NCBI RefSeq assembly: GCF_007570835.1
Contig: NZ_SUNC01000001.1
Location: 186,001-250,000, forward strand
DNA length: 64,000 nucleotides
Direction of reading: 5' to 3'
From: Croceicoccus sediminis
GTDB taxonomy: Bacteria > Pseudomonadota > Alphaproteobacteria > Sphingomonadales > Sphingomonadaceae
Both the position numbers and the translations under genes were made by a program. The notes beneath the pieces are model-generated. The model did no database searches. It was not told where the DNA came from and saw nothing but the letters and a program-made list of their open reading frames with translations. The number at the start of each line of letters is the position of its first letter. Positions within the stretch are counted from its first letter, which is position 1. Below, piece by piece: positions 15,710 to 23,104 of this stretch.

Positions 15710-17326
15710 TCACTCGGCGTTGATAGAAACGTACTTGTAGGGGTGGTTGTCCAGCAATTTCGGATACCAGCCCTGTACGCGCGGATCCTTCAGATAGACG
15801 CGCGTGTACCAGTAGACCGGCACGATCGGCAGATCGGTCAGCAGCAAGTTCTCCGCTTCGCGAAGCAGGCCGAGGCGTTCTTCCTCGCTCTGCGCAACCT
15901 GTGCCTGTGCGACCAGACGGTCGTACTGGGGATTGGACCAGCCGGTGTCGTTGTTGCCGTTGCCGGTGGTGAACATGTCGATGAAGGTCGACGGGTGCAC
16001 ATAGTCACCGATCCAGGCAGACCGCGAGATGTCGTAATCGAGGTTGGACTGGCTATCGAGATAGACCTTCCATTCCTGGTTATAGATGCCGACGTCGATG
16101 CCAAGGTTCTGCTTCCACATGGCCTGCATCGCTTCGGCGATCTTGCGGTGCGCTTCGGACGTGTTGATCAGGATTTCCGCCTTGGGAAAGCCCTTGCCGC
16201 CCGGATATCCGGCCTCTGCCAGAAGCTTGCGACCAAGTTCGGGATCGTACTTCACCTTGTCCGACGTTTCGTAGCCCGGAATGCCCGCGGGCACATAACC
16301 CGTGGCAGGTGCCTGTCCGCCTTTCGTCACCTTGTCGACGAGGAGCTGCTTGTCGAACGACACGGCCAGCGCTTCACGAACTTTCGGATTGTCGAACGGC
16401 GGGCGCGTGACGTTCACGCGGTAGAAGTAGGTGCCGAGATAAGGCTCGATCTTGAGCTCGTTCGGCATCTTTTCCTTGAAAATCGGAATCTTGTCGGGCT
16501 GCACCGTGTTCGTCATGTGCAGGCGGCCGCCGCGGAACATCGTCTCTTCGGTGGCGGCATTCTCGACCGGATAGAACTCGATCCCCTTGAGCTTGACCGT
16601 GCCCGCGTCCCAGTACGTGGGATTGGGTTCGACCCGGATGACCTGGTTGGTCACCCATTCCTTCAGCACGAAGGGGCCGTTTCCGACGTAATTCTCGAAC
16701 GTGGACCAGCGGCTTGCGCGGTCTGCCATCCCGCCATTTTCCTCGACCACGCGTGGGTTCACGGGGAAGAAGCTGTAATGCTTCAACATATTGAGGAAGT
16801 ACGGGGTCGGCCCTTCGAGCGTGACCTGGAGCGTCTTGTCGTCGATGACCTTGACGCCGACGGTGGAGAAATCCTTCGTCTCGCCATTGTGGAACGCCTG
16901 CGCGCCCTTGATGACGTAGAGCATCGGGGCATATTCCGCGCCCAGCGCCGGGGTCAGAATGCGCTGCCAGCTATAGGCGAAGTCGCCCGCGCGAACAGGG
17001 TCGCCGTTGGACCACTTGGCATCGCGAAGGTGGAACGTCCAGACGGTGTAGTCGTCGTTGCTTTCCCACGATTCCGCCATGCCCGGTTCGGGTTTCAGGT
17101 CGTCGGTCGGATGATAGGAGATCAGCCCTTCGAGCAGGGCCGAGATGATCTTGTTCTCCGGCACGCCAGTCACGAGATGGGGGTCGAGGCCTTTCGGCTC
17201 TGAACCATTGCCCATCATCAGAATGCCTTCGCGTGCGGCAACATCGGTGGCGCGTTCACGATCTCCGCACGAAGCGAGGCCGAGACCCATGCACGCCGCC
17301 AGGATGACATTTCGAAGTAGTTTCAT
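15710..17326 (-). CDS. oppA: Oligopeptide-binding lipoprotein OppA
   Basis: The 538-residue SBP_bac_5 family extracytoplasmic binding protein has a lipoprotein signal with lipobox LASC followed by GD. I start at 17326 rather than the in-frame ATG six bases upstream, because the GAAGGA ribosome site sits right against the first ATG but 5 bases from the second. Family features include EGLISYHPTDDLKPEPGMAE near the N-terminus and AWIGDYVHPSTFIDMF late in the protein. It delivers peptides to OppBC. It is the first gene of the minus-strand operon; the 132 bases upstream to apt hold its promoter. Confidence 0.9.
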   Translation of the reverse strand: MKLLRNVILAACMGLGLASCGDRERATDVAAREGILMMGNGSEPKGLDPHLVTGVPENKIISALLEGLISYHPTDDLKPEPGMAESWESNDDYTVWTFHLRDAKWSNGDPVRAGDFAYSWQRILTPALGAEYAPMLYVIKGAQAFHNGETKDFSTVGVKVIDDKTLQVTLEGPTPYFLNMLKHYSFFPVNPRVVEENGGMADRASRWSTFENYVGNGPFVLKEWVTNQVIRVEPNPTYWDAGTVKLKGIEFYPVENAATEETMFRGGRLHMTNTVQPDKIPIFKEKMPNELKIEPYLGTYFYRVNVTRPPFDNPKVREALAVSFDKQLLVDKVTKGGQAPATGYVPAGIPGYETSDKVKYDPELGRKLLAEAGYPGGKGFPKAEILINTSEAHRKIAEAMQAMWKQNLGIDVGIYNQEWKVYLDSQSNLDYDISRSAWIGDYVHPSTFIDMFTTGNGNNDTGWSNPQYDRLVAQAQVAQSEEERLGLLREAENLLLTDLPIVPVYWYTRVYLKDPRVQGWYPKLLDNHPYKYVSINAE

Positions 17327-17458
17327 TTGCATCCTTCACGGGTATGAAATTTTATTGCGTCTCGCAAGCACAGTATCCCCGAACAACGCCTGAACGCGTG
17401 CTTTTTTCCGGATTTCGCTTGCTGCAACGCGGTAAAGGCACGCAGGCCTTCGAAAGAT

Positions 17459-17998
17459 TTATTCGCCCTCGAATTCGACGAGCGATAGCGGCGAGATGTC
17501 GGCCTGGCGCAGTTTCGCCGCACCGCCCAGTTCGGGCAGGTCGATGACGAACAGCGCCTTGTCGACATGCGCTCCGCGGCCGCGCAGCAGCTCGACCGCT
17601 GCAAGAGCAGTGCCGCCGGTGGCCAGCAGGTCGTCCACCAATACGACTTTCGCGCCGGGGCCGCAGGCATCGTCATGCATTTCCAACATGTCGGTGCCAT
17701 ATTCGAGCGCATATTCGATGGACACGCGCGAACCGGGTAGCTTGCCCGATTTGCGCATCATCAGCACGCCGCAGCGCAGGCGATAGGCAAGCGCGGAGGC
17801 AAAGACGAAGCCGCGCGCCTCGATCCCTGCGACAAGGTCGGGTTCCTCGCCTTCGATCAGGTCGGCCAGCCGGTCGATCGTTTCGTGAAAGGCCCCGCCT
17901 TCGAGCATCAGCGTCGAGATGTCGCGGAACATGATTCCGGGTTTGGGATGATCGGGGATCGTGCGGATGAGATCTTTCAGATCGCCATTGTCATCCAT
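17459..17998 (-). CDS. apt: Adenine phosphoribosyltransferase
   Basis: The 179-residue cytoplasmic enzyme salvages adenine with PRPP to AMP. The PRPP-binding signature VVLVDDLLATGGT covers about residues 118-130. The typical Apt opening (IRTIPDHPKPGIMFRDIS) and the flexible-loop region RKSGKLPG are intact, and the length matches the family. It is transcribed away from efp and precedes oppA on the same strand, but 132 bases separate them, so it need not be in that operon. Confidence 0.93.
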   Translation of the reverse strand: MDDNGDLKDLIRTIPDHPKPGIMFRDISTLMLEGGAFHETIDRLADLIEGEEPDLVAGIEARGFVFASALAYRLRCGVLMMRKSGKLPGSRVSIEYALEYGTDMLEMHDDACGPGAKVVLVDDLLATGGTALAAVELLRGRGAHVDKALFVIDLPELGGAAKLRQADISPLSLVEFEGE

Positions 17999-18183
17999 AT
18001 TGCTGAACCGGCCTCCTGTGGTTTCAGGAAGGACGATAGGGAAAGCCTATCGCCCCCGCAACGCCTGCTCGATAACGGCGGGGTCGGTTTTTGAAACCAC
18101 CGCTCGCTTGCCGCGCGGCGTCCTTGTCGCTAAGGGCGGCGCTTTCCGACAGGAATCCACGTTCTTTCACAGGCTGAAGCACC

Positions 18184-18747
18184 ATGAAGATCAGCGGCGT
18201 CGACATTCGCCCCGGCAACATTCTCGAATACGAAGGTGGCATCTGGAAGGTTGCCAAGATCCAGCACACGCAGCCCGGGAAGGGCGGTGCCTATATGCAG
18301 GTCGAAATGAAGAACCTGCAGGACGGCCGCAAGACGAACGTGCGCTTCCGCAGCGCCGACACGATCGAGCGTGTGCGCCTGGATACGAAGGACTTCCAGT
18401 ATCTCTATGCCGAAGACGACATGCTCGTCTTCATGGATACCGAAACTTACGAACAGATCATGCTGCCTGCCGACCTTCTGGGCGATGCGGTCGCTTTCCT
18501 TGAAGACGGCATGCAGGTCCTGCTCGAACTGTGGGAAGAAAAGCCGATTTCGGTCCAGCTTCCCGAACAGGTCGAGGCCACCATCGTCGAGGCCGACGCC
18601 GTGGTTAAGGGGCAGACCGCTTCTTCCAGCTACAAGCCCGCAGTGCTCGAAAACGGTGTGCGCGTCATGGTGCCGCCGCATATCGAAAGCGGCACGCGCA
18701 TTGTCGTCGACGTGTACGAACGTACTTACGTGGGCAAGGCCTCGTAA
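18184..18747 (+). CDS. efp: Elongation factor P
   Basis: The 187-residue protein has the full three-domain EF-P layout. The KOW-like domain I carries the tip PGKGGA with K33, the equivalent of the modified lysine 34 of E. coli. The C-terminal signature region runs through [27 protein letters not shown] rescues ribosomes stalled on polyproline stretches. It starts at ATG 18184 and lies 12 bases before the inositol-phosphatase gene, so the two are probably co-transcribed. Confidence 0.95.
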   Translation: MKISGVDIRPGNILEYEGGIWKVAKIQHTQPGKGGAYMQVEMKNLQDGRKTNVRFRSADTIERVRLDTKDFQYLYAEDDMLVFMDTETYEQIMLPADLLGDAVAFLEDGMQVLLELWEEKPISVQLPEQVEATIVEADAVVKGQTASSSYKPAVLENGVRVMVPPHIESGTRIVVDVYERTYVGKAS

Positions 18748-18759
18748 GGAAAACAGACG

Positions 18760-19581
18760 ATGGCAATTACCGGACTTATCCGCGTGATGGAGCGCGCCGC
18801 CCGCAAGGCCGGACAGCGCCTGCGCCGCGACTTCGGCGAAGTCGAACACCTCCAGGTCAGCCGCAAGGGCCCTGCCGACTTCGTGTCGAAGGCGGACCGC
18901 GCAGCAGAGCGTACCTTGTGGGACGAACTGAAGGTCGCACGGCCGGGCTGGGGTTTCCTGCTCGAGGAATCGGGCGAAATCGAAGGTGAAGAGGGCAAGC
19001 CCCGCTTCGTGATCGATCCGCTCGACGGCACATCGAACTTTCTCCACGGGCTGCCGCACTTCGCGATTTCGATCGCGGTGCAGGAACCCAAGCTCGACGG
19101 ATCGGGCTGGGGCGAAGTCACGCATGCCGTGGTCTATCAGCCGGTTACGGACGAGACGTTCTGGGCCGAAAAGAGCCGCGGTGCATGGCTGCACGATGCG
19201 CGCCTTCGCGTGTCCGCCCGGCGTGAACTTTCCGAATCGCTGATCGCGACCGGCGTGCCCTTCGGCGGCTACGGCAACTTCGGCGAATGGGCGAAGATCG
19301 CGGGCGAAATCGCGCCGCGTGTGGCCGGTATCCGCCGTTATGGCGCTGCCTCGCTCGATCTCGCCTGGGTTGCCGCGGGCCGGTACGAAGGTTTCTGGGA
19401 AGCGGGCTTGAAGCCTTGGGATTCGGCGGCGGGCTGCTTGCTCGTGCGTGAAGCCGGCGGTTTCGTGTCGGATTGGCGCGGCCGTTCGCTGCCGATCTGC
19501 GACAGCACGATCCTTGCGGGTAACGATGTATTGCACTCCCGGCTTCACAAGTTGCTCGTCGGCGCGCTGAAACCTGCTTGA
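18760..19581 (+). CDS. suhB: Inositol monophosphatase family protein
   Basis: The 273-residue protein has all the metal-binding elements of the Mg-dependent, Li-sensitive phosphatase superfamily: the EE pair in LLEESGE, IDPLDGTSNFLHG, and the C-terminal KPWDSAAGCLLVREAGG. It hydrolyses myo-inositol phosphates, and SuhB homologues also take part in rRNA antitermination. The pairing with efp supports a housekeeping role. Substrate specificity (inositol phosphate, histidinol phosphate or other) cannot be fixed from sequence. Confidence 0.88.
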   Translation: MAITGLIRVMERAARKAGQRLRRDFGEVEHLQVSRKGPADFVSKADRAAERTLWDELKVARPGWGFLLEESGEIEGEEGKPRFVIDPLDGTSNFLHGLPHFAISIAVQEPKLDGSGWGEVTHAVVYQPVTDETFWAEKSRGAWLHDARLRVSARRELSESLIATGVPFGGYGNFGEWAKIAGEIAPRVAGIRRYGAASLDLAWVAAGRYEGFWEAGLKPWDSAAGCLLVREAGGFVSDWRGRSLPICDSTILAGNDVLHSRLHKLLVGALKPA

Positions 19582-19632
19582 AGCAGGCGGGCGCTGCGGT
19601 TAGGAGCGACGTCCCGCGTGCAAGCGCGGCAG

Positions 19633-19716
19633 GCCCCTGTGGCGGAATGGTAGACGCGAACGACTCAAAATCGTTTGTCTTAGGACGTGCCCGTTCGAGT
19701 CGGGCCAGGGGCACCA
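19633..19716 (+). tRNA. tRNA-Leu(CAA)
   Basis: This is an 84-base class II tRNA with an encoded CCA. The acceptor arms GCCCCTG and CAGGGGC pair fully. The anticodon stem AACGA/TCGTT encloses the loop CTCAAAA, giving anticodon CAA for UUG. The long variable arm is typical of tRNA-Leu, and the T-loop TTCGAGT is intact. Confidence 0.95.
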
Positions 19717-19795
19717 TTACCGGGATTGCGATTGAAATAATGAAACGCGCGCTTCTCTCCTTGGCTGTAGCGCGCGCTGCTAAGGGCTGGTAACC

Positions 19796-21595
19796 ATGGG
19801 TTATATGCCCGGCATTCCCCCCTATCATGCACTGGGCGCGATGGTCCTGACCCTCGCGATGTTCATAGCATTCGCCCGCGGCCGAATCGCGACGGAGATC
19901 GTCAGCCTCGTCACGATCGTCCTGATTGCGCTGGGCCTGTTCTTCTTCCCGTTGGAAGGTGAGAGCGCGACACAGGGCCTGACGCTTGCCTTTTCGGGCT
20001 TCGGGCACCCCGCGCTGATTACGATCTGCGCCTTGATGGTCATGGGCCGCGGCCTTGTCGTCACCGGCGCGCTGGAACCTGCGACACGCCTTCTGGCTAC
20101 GGTCTGGAAGCTCAACAAGCATCTCGGGATGCTCGTATCGCTGCTTCTGGCGATGATCCTGTCGATGATGGTCAACGATACGCCGGTGCTGGTCCTGTTG
20201 CTGCCGGTCTTTGTCGGCCTTGCCGAACGCGGGGCCATGGCGGCATCGAAGACGCTGATTCCGTTGAACGCAGCGGTCCTGATCGGCGGCATGGCGACCA
20301 CCATCGGCACGTCGACGAACCTGCTGGTCGTCTCGATCGCGGCGGACCTTGGCATGGCGCCGATGCGGGTGTTCGATTACACGCCCATCGTCGCGGTCGC
20401 GGCGCTGGTGGCGATTCCCTATCTCTGGCTCGTCATGCCGCGGCTACTTCCGGACAACGGACAGGCTTTCTCGCGGGCGCGGCGGACCTTTTCGGCAACG
20501 CTTCGTGTCGATGACGACAGCGAACTGGTCGGACAGACCCCGCGCGATTTGCTGGAAAATCTGCCCGAGGGCTTCGCGTTCGAAGGATCGCTGGACCGGC
20601 AGATCACCGCCAATTCACGCCTCCCCGTTTCCGGCACCCACAAGGCGCTGGAAGACGCGGTCCGCATCCTGAAGGCACGCGTTGCCCCGGCCTGGGTGGT
20701 GGAACGCATCAACGCTGCCGCGCGTACGCAGGCCAGTGACGTCGTCGTTGTCGAAATGGCGGTTACCGCCGAATCGCGCCTTGTCGACCTGACAATCCCG
20801 TCATCGGGTGTTGCCGGGCAGTTCGGCGTCGCGGTTCTTGGTATTCACCAGCTCAATCGCGGGCCGGATCGTGGCCGCCATGAATATTCCGAACTCCAGC
20901 TGAAACCGGGCGACGTGCTGCTTGTCATGGGCCCGCTGGCAGAGATCGAGGAATTTGCCGAGAGCGACCGGCTCCTCGTCCTCGAAGGCATCGTCGAGGT
21001 TCCGCGCCGGTCCAAGGCGGTTCTGTCCGCGGCAATCATGTTCGGTTCGGTCGCCACCGCCAGCATGGGCTTGTGGCCTATCGCCATCGCTGCGCTCGTC
21101 GGTGCGATCCTGATGTTCGCGACCGGCTGTGTGAAGTTCGACCGCGTGGGCAGGGCGCTTTCCGCCAATGTCATCGTGCTGGTCGCGGCCAGCATCGCGA
21201 TCGGTCGTCTTATCCTGGAAACCGGGGCCGCGGCATGGCTGGGCGCATTGCTTTCCGCCGGGCTCCAGTTCCTGCCACCGGCGATGATCGTCGCGGCCGT
21301 CATGCTTTTCGTGACGCTGCTGACGAACTTTGCCTCCAACGCGGCGGCAGCGACGGTGGGCACGCCAATCGCGTTCAGCATTGCCGAAAAGCTGGGCCTT
21401 CCGGTCGAGCCGCTGGTCCTTGCCGTCCTGTTTGGCTGCAACCTGTGTTACGCGACCCCTATCGCCTATCAGACGAACATGCTCATCATGGAAGAAGGGC
21501 AGTACCGGTTCAGCGACTATCTGCGCACGGGCGTTCCGCTCGTGATCCTGATGGCGACCACTTTGTCGTTGATGCTGGTGTTCTTCTACATGTGA
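19796..21595 (+). CDS. SLC13-family permease with TrkA-C-type domains
   Basis: The 599-residue membrane protein has an N-terminal block of hydrophobic helices (about 1-220), a soluble central insert (about 225-400) with RCK/TrkA-C-like segments, and a second helical block to the end. Signature stretches are VNDTPVLVLLLPVF, GGMATTIGTSTNLLVV and NFASNAAAATVGTPIAFSIAEKLG, characteristic of DASS/SLC13 (sulfate, dicarboxylate) transporters. ATG 19796 is used; ATG 19805 is a close alternative. Substrate unknown; sulfate or C4-dicarboxylate uptake is most likely. Its end overlaps the convergent regulator gene by 10 bases. Confidence 0.83.
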   Translation: MGYMPGIPPYHALGAMVLTLAMFIAFARGRIATEIVSLVTIVLIALGLFFFPLEGESATQGLTLAFSGFGHPALITICALMVMGRGLVVTGALEPATRLLATVWKLNKHLGMLVSLLLAMILSMMVNDTPVLVLLLPVFVGLAERGAMAASKTLIPLNAAVLIGGMATTIGTSTNLLVVSIAADLGMAPMRVFDYTPIVAVAALVAIPYLWLVMPRLLPDNGQAFSRARRTFSATLRVDDDSELVGQTPRDLLENLPEGFAFEGSLDRQITANSRLPVSGTHKALEDAVRILKARVAPAWVVERINAAARTQASDVVVVEMAVTAESRLVDLTIPSSGVAGQFGVAVLGIHQLNRGPDRGRHEYSELQLKPGDVLLVMGPLAEIEEFAESDRLLVLEGIVEVPRRSKAVLSAAIMFGSVATASMGLWPIAIAALVGAILMFATGCVKFDRVGRALSANVIVLVAASIAIGRLILETGAAAWLGALLSAGLQFLPPAMIVAAVMLFVTLLTNFASNAAAATVGTPIAFSIAEKLGLPVEPLVLAVLFGCNLCYATPIAYQTNMLIMEEGQYRFSDYLRTGVPLVILMATTLSLMLVFFYM

Positions 21596-22269
21596 CGATG
21601 GCTGGCCGGACGGCCCAGGCGATAGCCGATGGCCGGTTCGGACAGGAAATAGCGGGGAAGATCAGGCTCTGGTTCGATCCGCTTGCGAAGCCGGTTGATG
21701 GCAACGCGCAGGTTCTGCCGGTCCGTCGTGCGCGAACCCCATGCCTTCTCCAGTAACTCTTCGTGTGTCGCGAACCCGCCCTGCTTTTCGAACAGGGCCT
21801 CGACAAGGGCGGCTTCCCGCTCGTTAAGGCGATGGACTTCGCCGCCAAGCGACAGTCGGCCACTATCCATATCGAACGACAGGTCCGGCGGCAGGGCAGG
21901 GCATCCGCCCAGAAGATCGAGCCTTGCCGAAAGCTGGTCGGGGTCGACAGGGCCGGTTGTCAGGAATTCGTGCACCCCTTGGTCAAGAGCGCGCTTGCGC
22001 TGTGTCTTGCGGGCAATGGTGGCGAGAGCCAGGACAGTGCGTCCTTGTAAGATGCGTGCGGCAATTCGATCCCCGGCATCGGGCAAGTCCAGGCTGACGA
22101 ATGACAGCGTTTCGAGTCGTCCTGACGAACTGATTCGCGTCAGAACCGCCGAAATCTCGCTGCGATCGGCATCGGTGCAGTCAAAAAGCGCATCATCGGG
22201 CAAAAGATTGTCGGCAATCATCGTGCGTTTGCTGTGCGATCCGGGACGTAAAAGCAATGTGGGAACCAT
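21586..22269 (-). CDS. OmpR-type winged-helix regulator with degenerate receiver domain
   Basis: The 227-residue protein has a C-terminal OmpR/PhoB DNA-binding domain with recognition region NLRVAINRLRKRI and wing IGYRLGRP. The N-terminal half resembles a receiver: VSLDLPD may hold the acceptor Asp (D61), but the conserved Lys before Pro is replaced (LTTGPVD) and the acidic pocket is weak, so it may act without phosphorylation. No kinase gene is adjacent. The start may instead be ATG 22221 (MIADNLL). It is divergent from a small open frame whose putative promoter carries a palindrome. Confidence 0.75.
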   Translation of the reverse strand: MVPTLLLRPGSHSKRTMIADNLLPDDALFDCTDADRSEISAVLTRISSSGRLETLSFVSLDLPDAGDRIAARILQGRTVLALATIARKTQRKRALDQGVHEFLTTGPVDPDQLSARLDLLGGCPALPPDLSFDMDSGRLSLGGEVHRLNEREAALVEALFEKQGGFATHEELLEKAWGSRTTDRQNLRVAINRLRKRIEPEPDLPRYFLSEPAIGYRLGRPASHRHM

Positions 22270-22329
22270 TTCACTTGTTGCGGCATTGCCACAGGCGGAA
22301 TCCCGCGCTTTTTGTCATATTTTCCGATA

Positions 22330-22358
22330 TTGACATTGATGTCAGGGCGCGGTTTTCT
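22330..22358 (+). promoter_or_regulatory. Sigma-70-like promoter overlapping a TGACAT-TG-ATGTCA palindrome
   Basis: A perfect -35 box TTGACA (22330-22335) is followed by 17 bases and a weak -10 TTTTCT (22353-22358), 30 bases before the small frame at 22389. The 14-base palindrome TGACAT-TG-ATGTCA (22331-22344) lies on the -35 box, an arrangement typical of a repressor operator. The divergent regulator gene 21586-22269 is the obvious candidate ligand (inference). Confidence 0.45.
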
Positions 22359-22388
22359 AGCAATCTGGATCAACCGGGGTTTACTGCA

Positions 22389-22538
22389 ATGGATACTGCG
22401 CCGACATCGATTCTTCCCCAGGGCAATGGAGAGGAAAGCACCAGCGACATCGCTGCGTGGCTCGATACTATCGCCAAGCCCGAAGGCGCCCGCTCCGGCG
22501 AATTTCGCCGCACTCTGGACGGCCTCCTCGGCGGCTGA
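22389..22538 (+). CDS. Possible small protein, 49 residues
   Basis: The short frame begins at ATG 22389 downstream of a good -35 box and ends at TGA 22538. It encodes a soluble, acidic peptide (MDTAPTSILPQ ... GEFRRTLDGLLGG) without transmembrane segment or known motif. Codon use (GAC, ATC, GCC, CTC) is like that of neighbouring genes. The ribosome site is poor (GGGG 9-12 bases upstream). It may be real, but homologues are needed to be sure. Confidence 0.4.
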   Translation: MDTAPTSILPQGNGEESTSDIAAWLDTIAKPEGARSGEFRRTLDGLLGG

Positions 22539-22563
22539 AATTGCCCCGCAGGATCGCGCTTGC

Positions 22564-22589
22564 GGAACAACATACTGACCTTCGGTGTT
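22564..22589 (+). promoter_or_regulatory. Putative sigma-EcfG (general stress) promoter
   Basis: GGAAC (22564-22568), a 17-base spacer and TGTT (22586-22589) match the alphaproteobacterial general-stress consensus GGAAC-N16/17-cGTT with one deviation in the weak first base of the -10. It lies 34 bases before the start of the small membrane protein gene. Confidence 0.5.
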
Positions 22590-22623
22590 TTCCCTTCAAG
22601 TTGATTTGAAGGGGAGACCTCCG

Positions 22624-22908
22624 ATGGTCGAAGAACGTTATACCGAAACCCGCACGCCCGAGGGCAATACCCATACCCATACCGAGATCGTCCGCGATGC
22701 GTCAGTACGCTCTCGCGGGGGATTTGGCTGGCTCATCGTCGTGATCCTTCTGCTGGCCGTCGTACTTGGCGGCTTTGCCCTAATGAAGAGCAGCAATTCC
22801 GAAGTCGCGCGCGACAATGCCATAGCGGATGCGGCAAGCAGCGTCGGTGACGCTGCCGAAAGCGTCGGGAACGCAGCGGATACCGCGGCAGATAATATTT
22901 CCAACTAA
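22624..22908 (+). CDS. Small single-pass membrane protein of unknown function
   Basis: The 94-residue protein starts at ATG 22624 behind GGGGAGA. A polar, Thr/His/Glu-rich N-terminus (about 1-30) is followed by one transmembrane helix (WLIVVILLLAVVLGGFAL) and a C-terminal tail of Ala/Ser/Asp-rich 7-residue near-repeats (SVGDAAE, SVGNAAD). The tail probably forms an amphipathic helix. I do not recognise a family. The sigma-EcfG-like promoter upstream suggests general-stress control. Confidence 0.7.
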   Translation: MVEERYTETRTPEGNTHTHTEIVRDASVRSRGGFGWLIVVILLLAVVLGGFALMKSSNSEVARDNAIADAASSVGDAAESVGNAADTAADNISN

Positions 22909-22951
22909 GCTTGAACCCGTATCGGTCGTTTTGGCCGAATGGATGCGATGA

Positions 22952-22985
22952 ACGCCGGGGCTCTTTAGGGGCTCCGGCGTCTTTG
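22952..22985 (+). terminator. Terminator after the small membrane protein
   Basis: ACGCCGG pairs with CCGGCGT, with further pairing inside, and CTTT follows on the plus strand. It separates the small gene from prsK. Confidence 0.6.
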
Positions 22986-23104
22986 CGTTTACGGCGCATT
23001 TACCATGCGTGTTTAAGTTTGCAGGCCATGTTCCAGGCACGCATTCAGCCCTGCGATTTCAGCTCCCCAAGGGGTGAGGAGATCACGCCCCCGGATAAAG
23101 TGGG

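Noticed and set aside
15611-17203. 530-codon plus-strand frame antisense to oppA
   Set aside because: It mirrors oppA in the opposite strand, is rich in Arg/Val/Asp without any motif, and has no ribosome site. GC-rich codon bias makes such frames common.
19578-19793. 71-codon frame covering tRNA-Leu
   Set aside because: It is explained by the tRNA gene, which has full secondary structure.
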